Source: Diadophis punctatus similis (lineage: Eukaryota > Chordata > Lepidosauria > Squamata > Dipsadidae). Taken from it: a DNA stretch of 64,000 nt. The translations under genes were made by a program, and so were the position numbers. Below, one piece after another: positions 1 to 11,148 of the stretch. How positions within the stretch are numbered: the first letter of the stretch is position 1; the number at the start of each line of letters is the position of its first letter. The stretch lies in contig JALIGW010000002.1 of assembly GCA_023053685.1 (NCBI GenBank), forward strand, positions 47,185,278 through 47,249,277. Direction: 5' to 3'. The notes under the pieces are model-generated. The model saw only the letters and a list, made by a program, of their open reading frames with translations, did no database searches and was not told where the DNA came from.

Positions 1-264
1 CCTGCCACCACCATTGCCCTCTCCTGCTACCACCCTCTTGTTCCGCCGCCGCCGCCTTGCCCTCGTCCCTGCCGCAATGCTTGCCTGTGTGAAGGCAGGA
101 GGAGGCAGTGGATGCATGTGGCGAAGGCGAGGCAGGGCGAGCGAGTGAGTGGAACCAGCTCAGGGGCGTGGCCAGGCTGCCATTACTGCCAGTTCAGAGA
201 ACCAGTCCCTATTTTTACTACCAGTTCTATAGAACCAGTCCGAACCAGCAGGAACCCACCTCTG
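1..264. mobile_element. hAT non-autonomous element, GTGGGTTCC family (cut by window edge)
   Basis: The right end reads GGAACCCACCTCTG, the complement of the CAGAGGTGGGTTCC terminus seen at ten other places here. The last 80 bases (accaglttctatagaacc-type segment written here as ACCAGTTCTATAGAACC, then GGTCCGAACCAGCAGG) match the right end of the 59988-60242 copy. The GC-rich first 180 bases contain a short CCG run and CAGG-rich sequence and lie inside the element. The left end and one target duplication are outside the window. Confidence 0.75.
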
Positions 265-775
265 CTTTTTCTCTTTTTTCTGTTGAGAATCTGTTTATAG
301 AATTAGCACTGACATTTAAAGAGAGAGAACTGGCATTTTAAAAGGGTAAAGTACAAAATTGGCAATGGATGGTATCACCCAAATCCAAGCAGAATTAGGC
401 TAATTGGGACTTATAAGAACCATAGTGAAGTCATCCCAAACAAGCTTGCTTCAGCTGCATTGAAATTGCAGCATGAATTGATAATTCTGCAAATTACACT
501 TCCAACACATGTGTGAGAGATTGTAGTGAGCCTGGGAAAGAACAAAAAGAATAGACAAGTTAAGTCCATTGGCAGCTTACTTCATAAATGACAACTTAAC
601 TCAGATGGCAAGAAACCTGAGAAGAAGTGTTTGAAATCATTTGAATTAACATATAATAAACAAGGATGGACATTTTCTTGTTCGGTTTTCAAGTTTCTAT
701 ACTTACTAGTGTAAAATATACTGTACTGAAATCTATGTAATTTTTTTGTTCCTTGATCTTGCCCCACCTGTGAAG

Positions 776-1046
776 CAGGGATGGGTTCCTGCTGGAGCTG
801 CCCGGTGCGCAGCTCTGGTAGGGAGTGGCTGATTACACAATTTGCACGTGACCACTCCGGAGACCACTCTGCTGGTCCACCGTGCGCGTCGCCATTTTTT
901 CCCGTTAATTTTTGGCCGATTTTCCTTCTGCGCATGCGCAGAAGCAAAATCGTGTGAGGGGGCACACGCGCATAGTGAGCGTGTGCCCGAAGCGTGGAGA
1001 TGCGCGTGCAGCGTACCGGCACCAGTAAGGGAGCAACCCGCCGCTG
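776..1046. mobile_element. hAT non-autonomous element, GTGGGTTCC family
   Basis: The element starts CAGGGATGGGTTCCTGCTGG and ends GGGAGCAACCCGCCGCTG. It is flanked by a perfect 8-bp duplication, CTGTGAAG (768-775 and 1047-1054). It is an inverted-orientation relative of the 54883-55237 copy: both share the block around GTGCGCAGCTCTGGTAGG. An interior CTGCGCATGCGCAG palindrome lies near 930. There is no coding capacity. Confidence 0.9.
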
Positions 1047-1054
1047 CTGTGAAG

Positions 1055-2265
1055 TCTTAACATTGTCTAAAAGGAACCAGAGTGAGGAGTCATAACTAGA
1101 CCACACTGTCTGCTTAGCCCCTTTATCAGTATGGTCCCCTCACTCTTTCCTGGGGCAGGACCAGATGAAATCATCCTCTTCTCACTCCCAGTCCATTATC
1201 AATGTACCCTGCATCCGTGTTTTCCAGCTGAAATTTAGACCTATTTTCTGACTCAGGCTGTATTATTCAGATAAATGGCCTCCAGGTTGAACAAAGTTTT
1301 TTCCCCTACCCTTGCCTTCTGTATGTATTTATTTTTATACATTTCTAAGTTACAATGAAAAAAATGCTATTATTTCCTTCTAAAGCCGAACTACCAATTC
1401 TTCCTCGTTAGAAAGTTTCTGTGAAGTACAGAACACCATGTTCCCTGTTGCTTTCATTATTCCAGCTTCAGAGCAACAAAAGTATCATAATATAAAAAAG
1501 AAAGAAAGAAGCGGCTTTAGTATCAGAGGAAATAATGAGGGGAAGAAGAGTAAAGGCATTTGTGTGTGCAAACATCTGGGAAAGTATAAGGAAGACATGG
1601 GATTAGAGAGAAGGAAATAATCCCTAAAAGGAAAAGATAGACATGAGGAGCTGGACAGATGGGAAGGGCAAGATGTAGGGGAACAACCAATCAGCCTTTG
1701 CAGTGGCATTCACCCAGCCCTCTGGCCAATCCACTGTGTTCTAGACTGGGATTTCTGAATTTGGTTAACAAGCCAGAAGTCACTTGGAAAACAATCAACT
1801 TGGCTGCAGGGGTAGAATTGCCTTATGAAAGAACAATGCAAGGTTTCATTCCTTTTTTTTAAATGCATTGAACTTAATGCCTTCAAAACTGTTATGATTT
1901 AGAAAAACATTTCACTTCCTAACTTCTCCCTACTGACTAGGTTTTAATTTATGATGATTACAAGACAAAGTACATTTGTTATTCTGTATTTCTTATAACC
2001 TTAAAGCATCCAAACTCTAAAGAGTGAACTTCTTCATTTAAATGGGATCATTATTTGGTGAATATAGACAATGATGTTTTAGGAAATAGTATATTGTTGA
2101 TAAGAAAAAAAAATACACTAAAAATACACTAAAAGTGTTGATGAGGAAAATGCACTGCTTATTGAAAAAGAGAAGTAAATATGTTCTTAATCCCATGTAC
2201 TCATACCCTATGGATTAGAACACACAGGTTTGTAAGTAAATAAAATGGAGGGGAACTTTTTTTAA
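1055..2265. other. Unannotated AT-rich DNA
   Basis: No gene, repeat family or hairpin recognised. Short open frames here lack any domain and are treated as chance. Confidence 0.6.
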
Positions 2266-2273
2266 TTCTAGAG

Positions 2274-2708
2274 CAGCGATGGTGAACCTTTTTGGCTAGA
2301 GATATCAAAAATTCAGAAAATGCCTAACTTTATTCTGCTGGCATGTTATTTATTTTAAAAAGTACAATCCAATCATGTATGGTGCTGTCTATTATATAAA
2401 GAAATACAAAATAATATTGTACAAATTGCCACTACACTGTAGTCTGGACAGGGATTTTTGATTTTTGTAATTTTTGTCAATTAAAACAATGAAATACAAG
2501 TAAAACAAACTCACTTTTGGAAGGTCCAGAGGCCACCTGATTTCTGAAGGGTCCAAAGACTATGCTACTGCATACTCCATTTTCATGCTGCCTCTGCAGC
2601 TTCTGAAAACCACACAGGAACAGGGCGTGCTTTCAAGAATAGTTGTCCTGTGTTAGTGAATGCTGTGTGTTGCCCCAAACATTGGCTTTCCAAGGTTTGT
2701 GATCGCTG
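2274..2708. mobile_element. hAT non-autonomous element, CAGCGATGGTGAACC ends
   Basis: The left end CAGCGATGGTGAACCTTTTT pairs with the right end (complement CAGCGATCACAAACCTTGG). Flanks are TTCTAGAG (2266-2273) and TTGTAGAG (2709-2716), an 8-bp duplication with one difference. The interior is AT-rich and non-coding. The ends resemble those of 10152-10546, so both probably belong to one hAT group. Confidence 0.85.
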
Positions 2709-3004
2709 TTGTAGAGAAAAGTCTACCTGCCTCAGTAGGTAGTACAATTCTATTAAGTTGTCTCCCTGATATAACCCATTTCCCATTCACAAGCAGGCGA
2801 GAAAAGCTTTTGGTACATCACAATCCAGGAAAATGAATACTATATGACATGGCATGATCTTGAACATGAACTAAGAACAATACAAATAAGTGCTGAACTG
2901 GTTCACCCATTGGGTTAGGATTTCATTCCACTATGTTTTCTCTGTTGGTTTTCTCCAAATTCTGCCTTTTTCCTTGAGGGCAAAAGATTTTTTAAAAACA
3001 AAAA

Positions 3005-3222
3005 TAATTTTATTTTATTATTTTATTTTATTTTATTTTATTTTATTTTATTTTATTTTATTTTATTTTATTTTATTTTATTTTATTTTATTTTATTTTA
3101 TTTTATTTTATTTTAATTTTATTTTATTATTTTATTTTATTTTATTTTATTTTATTTTATTTTATTATTTTATTTTATTTTATTTTATTATTTTATTATT
3201 TTATTTTATTTTATTTTATTTT
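3005..3222. repeat. (TTTTA)n microsatellite at a LINE tail
   Basis: About 215 bp of TTTTA units with a few TTTA slips. It begins exactly where the minus-strand LINE 3' end at 3223 stops, so it is an expanded LINE tail. Confidence 0.95.
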
Positions 3223-3509
3223 GTTTGTTTGTTTTGTCAACACGTGTACAAGATAACAGGTATGATATAAACATAAACAAAAGTAAAGTATGTATAGGTA
3301 AATTTAGACAATAGGACAGAAGGACAGGGACGGTAGGCACGATGGTGCGCTTATGCACGCCCCTTACAGACCTCTTAGGAATGGGGTGAGGTCAACCGTA
3401 GACAGTCTAAGGTTAAAGTTTTTGGGGTTTGGGGAAGAAACCACAGAGTCAGGTAGTGCATTCCAGGCACTGATTACTCTGTTGCTGAAGTCGTATTTTC
3501 TGCGGTCGA
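3223..3509 (-). mobile_element. LINE 3' end (CR1 group), same family as 24655-27440
   Basis: The minus strand encodes the last ~46 residues of a LINE reverse-transcriptase protein, with RVISAWNALPDSVV and FNLRLSTVDLTPFLRGL before the stop at about 3364. A 3' UTR follows that is nearly identical to those at 24655 and 47188. Severe 5' truncation leaves only the C-terminus and UTR. The tail has expanded into the adjacent pentanucleotide repeat. Confidence 0.85.
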
Positions 3510-3660
<151 letters not shown>

Positions 3661-4254
3661 GTTTGTTTTGTACACCCCCCAATTCTTAGCAAAAAAAAAA
3701 ATTGGTGCAGTCAAAGAAGACAGTTAAAGCCCATGAAATAGATGAAATCTTACTTGTATCCGTACACCAGCTGGGCAAGCTTAATTGGCTGGATTGTGTT
3801 TTTGGTCAAAAATATTGAGCTCTAGAACAAACATTTGGGCACAAACCTAGCTTAAGATTTGATTTCCTAAATTGGTTTCTCACATAGGCAGACAGAACAT
3901 AATAAGTTCCTTTAAAAAAAAATTCAGTGTGACCGATTGCACTGTGCAAGCTGACAGAAAAACTACTGTTCTGGGTTATTCATAATACAATAGAAGCTTT
4001 TCAATTCAGCACAACAGCTTTCTTTCCATCATTCCCCTTCTTTTTCTGACAGAGTTAAAAATATTGGAAAAATGATCCCACCTTCCTTGTATGTCCAGTA
4101 GAGATTGATAGCTTGTTCACGAGATGCCAATCACAGGAAATGGATTTGGGGAAACAGCAGTCAGCACAGACGGGAAGCCACCAAACAGCTATAAAAATAC
4201 CTCAATTTTTCATTTTCCAAAGATGAAAAAAAAGGCTTCTTTTAAAGATTTAGC
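3661..4254. other. Unannotated DNA
   Basis: No recognisable gene or repeat between the AAT repeat and the SINE. Confidence 0.6.
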
Positions 4255-4495
4255 AATAGCAATATAGCAATAGCACTTTACTTATATACCGCTTCATAGT
4301 GCTTTACAGCCCTCTCTAAGCGGTTTACAGAGTTCAGCATATTGCCCCCAACAATCTGGGTCCTCATTTTACCGACCTTGGAAGGATGGAAGGCTGAGTC
4401 AACCTTGAGCCTAGTGAGATTTGAACAGCTGAACTGCTGAACTAGCAGTCAGCCTGCAGTCGCAGCATTTAACCACTGCACCACTTCAGCTCTAA
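4255..4495 (-). mobile_element. tRNA-derived SINE with MIR/CORE-like body
   Basis: Read on the minus strand, a tRNA-like head carries a degenerate A box (GGTGCAGTGGTTAAATGC) and a B box (GTTCAAATCTC). It is followed by a MIR-like core (GGTAAAATGAGGACCCAG) and a tail with TAAACCGCTTAGAGAGGGC. The end is a short AGCAATAGC repeat. This architecture is common in squamate genomes. Length is about 240 bp. Confidence 0.85.
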
Positions 4496-5078
4496 AATGC
4501 ATATTTATGGAAGTAGGACTATGTATTTACCATGCATGTTAATGCACTATGCAAAACAAAGAAGGAGGAAAAGGAAAGCAAAGGAAGACATAAGAATAAA
4601 AAAATTAAAATATTATAAGAAGCTTAAGGTTACATCCTCGTGGTGAAAATGCTCAACCATTCAGCTCCATCAGATGAGATTAAAGAATTAAGCAAGAAAG
4701 AATTAAACATCAGTCAGATCTTTGGCAAGTTCCAAGTGGCCATTTCTTATGCCAAGAGGTTTCTGTGTTTCTCAATTGTATATGTTTTTTTTAAAACATG
4801 GGATGCGAGCTGACTTTTGAGCTTGAATCAATATCAGGATAATACCCATATAAATTTGATTTTCTTCCTGTGCTTCAGTGATAAGGAGTAAGATTCAGAG
4901 CAAACATTATATGTCATGGGGATGTTAAGAAAATAAGCTAACAATAACAGATGCACCTTCCCATCTGAAAAGCTAGAAGCTGGAACACTATGTTGTAACC
5001 CTTTCTGTCTCTGTCTCCCTGGTAGCACTATAGAAGGATGGAAAGAGGGCATATGCTGCTACTGAAGTAAATCAGTTA
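4496..5078. other. Unannotated AT-rich DNA
   Basis: No feature seen. Confidence 0.6.
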
Positions 5079-5086
5079 GTATAGAG

Positions 5087-5862
5087 CAGGGGTCCCCAAA
5101 CTTTTGGACCTCAGGAACCACTAAATTCATAATTTTAAATCCCGCGGACCATTAATATGAGCTGCCTAATGACTGGCTGGATGGGCATGGCTAGGAGGTC
5201 ATGTGACTGTATGGGCATGGCCAACTTGATGTCACTCACATTGAGGGTCGCCTCGCCAGTCTCTACTTGCCCCTCCCCTCCCAGCCACTCCTCGCCTGCC
5301 TGCCCGGGCTCCTTAGGCCCCCAATAGGAAGCAGTTGTTGGAGCTAAACAGCCACCATGAGAAAGAGTTGGCAAAATAGCTGGCTCAGTTCAAATTGGAT
5401 CTGACCAAGAAGGAGGCTCAGCAGGAGCACCCCACTGAGGGCTACGAGCATAGGCTTTCCAAGCAGAGGGAAGACCTGTGGGAATGTACCGGTGCCTGGA
5501 GGCTCAGCAGGCTGATGGTCAGCCAATTCCAGGCCATGATACAGTCCCACTGGAACAAGGCCCTCCGGCTCTTTGCCACCAGTGGCGCTTCCCTCCAGCC
5601 TTCACCCAAAGCCCCACACCAGGAGGCTGAAACAGACCCCAAGTCAGAATTTCTGCATCCCTCTGACCCACACAAAAAGACCCCGAAGGGGGAGACTCTT
5701 TGCAGCAACACAAGCGTTCATTGCACGTATCCGGCCCAGGCGCCGTAGTTTGAAGACCCCTGATTTTGTGCAATATAAAAAATGCAAATAATTTTTCTGT
5801 GGACCACTAAAATTTTCTCACAGACCACCAGTGGTCCACGGACCACCAGTTGGTGACCACTG
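5087..5862. mobile_element. hAT non-autonomous element carrying coding-like cargo
   Basis: The left end is CAGGGGTCCCCAAACTTTTG; the right end complement is CAGTGGTCACCAACTGGTGG. A perfect 8-bp duplication GTATAGAG flanks it (5079-5086, 5863-5870). The sequence next to each end resembles hAT-Charlie-type elements (GGACCA-rich arms). The middle, roughly 5220-5750, is GC-rich and unlike the arms; see the separate entry. No transposase is present, so movement would need a relative's enzyme. Confidence 0.85.
5341..5748 (+). pseudogene. Coding-like segment inside hAT (possible captured coiled-coil exon)
   Basis: Reading through one TAG codon near 5378, the plus strand gives a hydrophilic, Glu/Lys/Gln-rich stretch (ELA-stop-LAQFKLDLTKKEAQQEH, then YEHRLSKQREDLWEC and FQAMIQSHWNKALRLFATS). 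It then turns Pro/Ser-rich. Composition and spacing look like real coiled-coil protein rather than random translation. The frame downstream of the TAG is open for about 118 codons to 5748. A pyrimidine-rich tract ending in AG lies just upstream (about 5265-5335), as at a splice acceptor. I do not recognise the parent gene. It may be an exon captured by the transposon, a processed fragment, or a chance open frame; the low-entropy alternatives look less likely. Confidence 0.4.
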
Positions 5863-6114
5863 GTATAGAGAACATTTTGTTAGATTTCATATGACTAAAC
5901 CAAGGTACACTCTATGCTTAAAATGGGATCTGTCATAAATAATCATGTAAACTCTATGGAGGAATCAAAATGATGTTCAAAGTGATGCAATAGGAAAGCC
6001 ATAAAAAGATTTGGACTACAGTTTGCATCCTCCTGATGCCCGGCTATGCTGACTGCACTGATGAGGAAAAAAAATGCAACACTTATAGTGTTATAGCTTT
6101 ATTTTCATATTAAG

Positions 6115-6190
6115 TTTAGTTGTGAATTGTATTGATTGAATTTGTACACTACCCAGTAACTCTGGGTGGTTCACGCAAAAAACATAAAAA
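6115..6190 (-). mobile_element. L2-type LINE 3' end fragment
   Basis: The minus strand has the diagnostic hairpin-like end CCACCCAGAGTTACTGGGTAG followed by GTACAAAT; this is the L2 3' terminus in degenerate form. No coding part remains. Confidence 0.5.
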
Positions 6191-6635
6191 GTATGACTAC
6201 TGTTATAAATGAGTTATGGCTAACTATGGGGTTTCACTTAAAATGTTATAGCTTTTCCTAACTACATAATAGAATGCATCAAACATTTCCAAATAGCTTT
6301 AGTATGTTTTACTGTTTAGTCTTATATTTTGGGGGAGATCAATATTGCCATGTCATTCAGACAATTTTATCCTTTTAATAACATAAGAGAAACCAAGCAT
6401 TTCTAATTTGCATATAATTATGTGTGAGCAGCAGGTTGTGTAAAATACAATTATTCTCAAATCAGTGTGGGAGACATGTTCTACCAGGCATCAGCATTAT
6501 GTGTGTCTCAATATCACTGCAGAGAAATTCAAAAGCCAATTTCAATCTTCCTTCCCACTGGACAAGCCCTTTGCTGGATCCATACTGCGTAAAATTTCAT
6601 TTTGTGTGTGTGGGCATGTAACCATTGCCTTAAGT

Positions 6636-6762
6636 CAGTGGTAGGCAAAGTTGGCTCTTCTATGACTCATGGACTTCAACTCTCAGACTTTCTGAGCCAA
6701 TCATGCTAGCTCAGGAATTCTGGGAGTTGAAGTCATAGAAGAGCCAACTTTGCCTGCCCCTG
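6636..6762. mobile_element. Palindromic hAT MITE
   Basis: A near-perfect inverted repeat with arms around GGCAAAGTTGGCTCTTCTA and its complement. The centre holds GGAATTCTGGGAGTTGAAGT, shared with several other short elements here. It is flanked by a perfect 8-bp duplication CCTTAAGT (6628-6635, 6763-6770). Confidence 0.88.
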
Positions 6763-6770
6763 CCTTAAGT

Positions 6771-7315
6771 GATTGAAGCAAAAGACAGGATGTAGTGAAG
6801 ATTTCTGGTGGGCTGAAGTGTTTCACTTGAGGATATTTTTAATGTACGTCTTTCCCAGCTGAAATTCTAAACTTGCTCTAGAGAAGAGTCTCCCTTTAAT
6901 TGGACTCCATAAATTTCTGTTCAACAAAGCAAAATATGGATGTTTTCAGGTTGAGCTCCTGGATGAATGAAAATATGAGAACTGACCTTTACATATAATT
7001 AGCAAATCCCCTTGGTACCAATTATCTAGTTCTGTCATGAGGTTTCACCAAGAATTAAATGATTCATTCATGGAACTCTGAAAGAGAATGATCTAAAGTG
7101 TTTGATTTCATTGCAGCCTGTTTGGCACAATTACTTCTTTGTAGAAACACCATTGAGAACAGTTTTCATGCACTGGAGGACAGCAATGGCATGTATATCT
7201 TTTAATCACTTTTTATAAAATCAGAGTTTGATGGTATTTCCAACAAATTGTGTTTTTGAGGAAAACATATTTTGGTAAAGAAGTATAAAACAGTACCTCT
7301 GGGGTCAACCCTGTG
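6771..7315. other. Unannotated DNA
   Basis: No feature seen. Confidence 0.6.
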
Positions 7316-7323
7316 ATTTAGGG

Positions 7324-7797
7324 CAGTGGTCCCCAATCTTTTTATTGCCGTGGACCGGTCAACGTTTGATAATTTTTCCGCGGCCCACTGGGGGGGGGGG
7401 TTTGCGGCGTCGCGTTGATTATTAAATCAAAACATTTTTAGGACACAATCGGATCTACATCCTATGTGCCATATTGGTGCTGGACCTTCGGGTATATTGT
7501 ACATGTCTTCTGCGGGACTGTGTGGCTATGTGTTGGAGTCCCCTTTACCTGCTGCACCGCAGACAGGCCCTCCTGTACACGTTACTTTCAATACTGATGA
7601 GCCGCGCACAGAAGCCCTGCCCCCACGCTGATCAGCTGGGCCGGGGCACGTCGGCAGACGCAGGAGTCCCGTCCCTGCGCTTATTATCGGGACTCGCAGG
7701 ACTCGCAAAAGTCGCAGGACCCGCCGCTGCACAGAAGACGCAGTAGCAGGGCGGCCCGGTACCATTTGTTCTGCGGACCGGGGGTTGGGGACCACTG
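7324..7797. mobile_element. hAT non-autonomous element, CAGTGGTCCCCAA ends
   Basis: Ends are CAGTGGTCCCCAATC and GGTTGGGGACCACTG, with extended pairing (GTGGACCGG against CTGCGGACCG). Flanks ATTTAGGG (7316-7323) and CTTTAGGG (7798-7805) form an 8-bp duplication with one difference. The interior includes a 10-base G run and a GC-rich right half. No transposase is present. Confidence 0.92.
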
Positions 7798-7805
7798 CTT
7801 TAGGG

Positions 7806-8613
7806 TATTGTATCATTTAGGATTTTAGGATACAATACCACAATATCATTTTAGGATACTATACTATATCATGCAATAAAAAAAATCAAAATCCTTGACT
7901 TTGCAATTAAAGTTCATTTAATTTCTATTTCTTAATTTCTTTGGGCAACAGAATCTACAATATATCTTTCTGATTATAAGCTTAGTAAAGTTACAATAGC
8001 AAAGTCTATAGATTGGGCCTGTTATAACAGTGACATTTATTTTATTTTTTATTTTTATCCTGTTTGCAGCAGCAGCAGCATCTAAAATTTCTATATTAGA
8101 AAAAAGTTGATTAATTCTTTTGATAGGCCTATATCATTTTTCTGAATATTTGAATCTTCAGCCACATACTTCTAAGAAGTCAAGTTTTGTGTAATTATTT
8201 GTTTGTTTGTTTGTTTGTTTGTTTAATTAATTAATTAATTCTACAACAATCTGTATTTTCAGACTTCTGAGGAAGGTATGGTGAACTAAACACATCTCCA
8301 AAAGAGTGGAGGCAATGAGCACAACAATAACTGAAGAACCAGCAAATAGATTGGTTCTTCGGAAATTCTCCAGATAACCGGAGGATGGAAAATTACCCAC
8401 ATATGCTCTGGATAGCTGCTCCTCATGAGGAGATCAAAGAATAGCAGTCTCCCAAGTTTGAGTGCCAGGAAACTAAGAGATCAGCCATCAGGCTCTCAAC
8501 CACAGTGGAGTCTCTTAAAGGACAGTGGATTTGTTAGCTCACTTTCTAATCACTTTTGAAAATTACCTACTTAACTATCTTAAAGGTATTAGAAATCTTT
8601 GGAAATGACAAGT
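7806..8613. other. Unannotated DNA with a short GTTT/AATT simple repeat
   Basis: The only structure seen is a (GTTT)n followed by (AATT)n stretch at about 8197-8240. Confidence 0.6.
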
Positions 8614-8733
8614 GGCAACCTTGAAGCCATAAAGATGGCCTCAGTGAGGTTCGCTTCAGGGTTGACAGGTTCACTTGACAGAAATAGTCAAGTGAACCTG
8701 ACTTGAGGCCATCTTTACAGCTTCAGGGTTGCC
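8614..8733. repeat. Imperfect palindrome, possibly a MITE
   Basis: The arms GGCAACCTTGAAGCC and GCTTCAGGGTTGCC, plus AAAGATGGCCTCA and TGAGGCCATCTTT, pair across about 120 bp. An inner arm GGTTCACTTGAC pairs with GTCAAGTGAACC-like sequence. Flanking ACAAGT on both sides may be a short target duplication. The family is unknown to me. Confidence 0.6.
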
Positions 8734-9229
8734 CACAAGTTTGAAAAGCCACCACAATCTACTTTTGGGAATTTACCTTCATTCTTGAACAAAGAAAATA
8801 TCAACCCTTTATAATAATTTTAAGAAAGTAAAAAATTCTCTCCAGATTTATTTTTTTTTAATTTATATCCTCTTGTTTATACTAGTAAGACAATAGGTGG
8901 CTAGCAAAATCTAAAAAAAAAATCCCAACTATCAACATAGACAGATAAATATTAAAACAGGAATAAAATAAGTTACATTTAAAAATCTGGCATTTTCATA
9001 GATTTTCTAATAATTAGGGGACAGCTCCCCTCCCCAGCTCTTAAATATGGATTTTCAAAAGGGTTTTTTTTCAGATTTTATTTTTAAACCACTACTGGAC
9101 AGGAATGTAAAACAAGAATTAGGCCATAGCCATCTAGGGTTTAAAGGGTTAATAAATAATTTAAATTTTACCTAGTAAGCTGTCTAGTAAGCTACCTAGT
9201 AAACTATCAGGACAGATTTTTCAACATAG

Positions 9230-10105
9230 GTATAATTTTGCAACAAGTAGGTGCCTAGCTGTATGTTTTTTACCAACTGCAACTTTTGGAAGCTTTTTCA
9301 GGCCACCTCTTATAATTGGAATTGAAATTGTCAGGCCAGAATGTAACAATGCAGCCCTGTCAATACAAAATAAACCTCAAAACTAGTTTCCAATTTAGCA
9401 ACTGTACCTCCATTTTGTCTAGATGTAATTTCAATTCCTTATATGGCCTATTATAACATTTAGCAAACTTTTAAGGATGTCAATTGTTTCCTTGGAGTTA
9501 GAAGATAGAGAGCAATGTTTATGTCATCAATGTGCTGATTTCATCTCACTTCAAAAACTCAAATGATATGTCTACCTCCACCCCAATGGTTTCATATTGA
9601 TGCTGAACAGTTTGGGAAATAAACACAACAGGATGGACAATCACGCAGCTCATTGACTTAGGTATCAAATGGCAGATACTCAGCACCACCTTCCAGACAA
9701 AGATCATAGAAATAACTGATTACTCTAAAGCAATACTTCAACATCAATCATGAGAGGTGGTCCAGAAGAACTGTATGATATGATATGAAAAGCTGCTGAA
9801 AGATCTAGGAGAAGTATCAGGGCCAAACCTTCCCCTTCCAGTTTGTGGCACAGGAAATTCACCAAAGCTGCTGAAGATGTTTCAGTATTTTGTCACAATG
9901 AAAAAACTGAGCAAAATTATTTCAGAAAATTCAATATTATTCTGAGCTTAACCCTTTCTTGATCCCATTTTCCAGAAATGAAACATTGGACACTGTCCTA
10001 TAAATACATAGATATTCTGGGTCATCAAAGGGTTTCTTTAATAAAAGTCTCAATAGTGCTATTTTATGTAGGCTGAAGCATATCCCACATAACAGAAGAC
10101 ATTGA
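9230..10105 (-). mobile_element. Ancient L2-type LINE remnant (reverse-transcriptase region)
   Basis: The plus strand reads as the complement of a typical L2 coding region: a block around GTCATCAATGTGCTGATTTC, then CAATGGTTTCATATTGATG, then AAAAGCTGCTGAAAGATCTA and TTTCCCCTTCCAG-like segments, in the order they occur in reptile L2 elements. Frame is lost throughout by substitutions and indels. The weak similarity means the limits are approximate. Confidence 0.5.
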
Positions 10106-10625
10106 TCCTCTCCATTGAGTTGGACAACCATTTGTCTGAAATAGTGTAGGGCCATGATGGCAAACCAGAGGTGGCACGCAGAACTCTCTTTGCTGGCACG
10201 CATGCCGTTGCCCCAGGTCAGATCTCCGTGGCCTTTCTTTCGTGAGCTTCTATTTCCCTGCAAACGATAAAACAGAAGCTCACAAAAGAAAAATATCTTA
10301 CCACTTGCTGCACTGCTGGTGTTGGGATGCCCCGCAGTCTTCGGGTCTCTGATGCGCATGCACGCATGTCAGCACATGTGCACATTCAAACATGTCTGTG
10401 CATGCGCACGTGCATGCATGTCCATGCATTCACATGTTCGTGCATGTATGCACATTCACACGTTCATGTGCGCGCACACCTTTCAGTTTGGGCATGCGTG
10501 CTTGTGCAGTTTGGGCACTCAGTGTCTAAAAGGTTCGCCATCACTGGTGTAGGATTTCCTGCTTGAGCAGGGGGTTGGACTTGAAGACCTCCAAGATACC
10601 TTCCAACTCTGTTACTCTGTTATTC
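10106..10625 (+). mobile_element. CR1 LINE 3' end, split by a hAT
   Basis: The left piece (10106-10151) ends GAAATAGTGTAGGG and the right piece (10547-10625) continues GTGTAGGATTTCCTG, then GGGGGTTGGACTTGAAGACC, then CTTCCAACTCTGTTA. Joined, they match the CR1 3' UTR, as does 38941-39115. The intervening 395 bp are a separate transposon. Short CR1 terminal repeats (TTACTCTGTTATTCTG) are visible at the end. Confidence 0.85.
10152..10546. mobile_element. hAT non-autonomous element nested in CR1
   Basis: The left end is CCATGATGGCAAACC and the right end complement is CAGTGATGGCGAACCTTTT. An 8-bp duplication with one difference, GTGTAGGG (10144-10151) and GTGTAGGA (10547-10554), flanks it. The right half (about 10360-10480) is rich in alternating purine-pyrimidine tracts such as GTGCATGCGCACGTGCATGC. 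Confidence 0.88.
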
Positions 10626-11146
10626 TGAGTATGAAACCAACTTGGCTGGCTTAATCAAGCAGAAGTGGTAAAGATTAAAGAGAAGGCAGGCCGATCTTTC
10701 TAGCTTTTTTTCTTCAGGTTGAAATGTCACGATTCATTGTTGAATAAAGAACTATATAAGGGAGGAACTATGTCACAGAAAATCATTTTGATGAATCTAA
10801 ACTAGGCCTGTTAATTCTTGCTATATATCATATCTATATTACTACCATAACTAAATAATGATGACTGGTTTACCAAATAAATTATTATTTTTTCATTCAT
10901 TCAGTTTTGAAATAGATTTGTAGCCATACAAAATTATCATTACTGCATTTTAATTGTTCCAAAATGGAAGATTTTGGAAAATATGTGAAAAGAAATGCCA
11001 TTGAAAATATAGATCTCATTTCGGCATTGTACAACCAGACAATATGTGACTGTGGATAATATATAGAAAATCTGAAACCCATGTTTAATTCTATTTGTCT
11101 AGCCCTGGGAATCCATTGTATTCCACTTATTTTCTTTTGATCCGAA
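10626..11146. other. Unannotated AT-rich DNA
   Basis: No feature seen. Confidence 0.6.
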
Positions 11147-11148
11147 TA

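Noticed and set aside
9937..10359. 140-codon minus-strand open frame
   Set aside because: It runs across the boundary between a CR1 piece, an old L2 and a nested hAT, so it cannot be a conserved gene.
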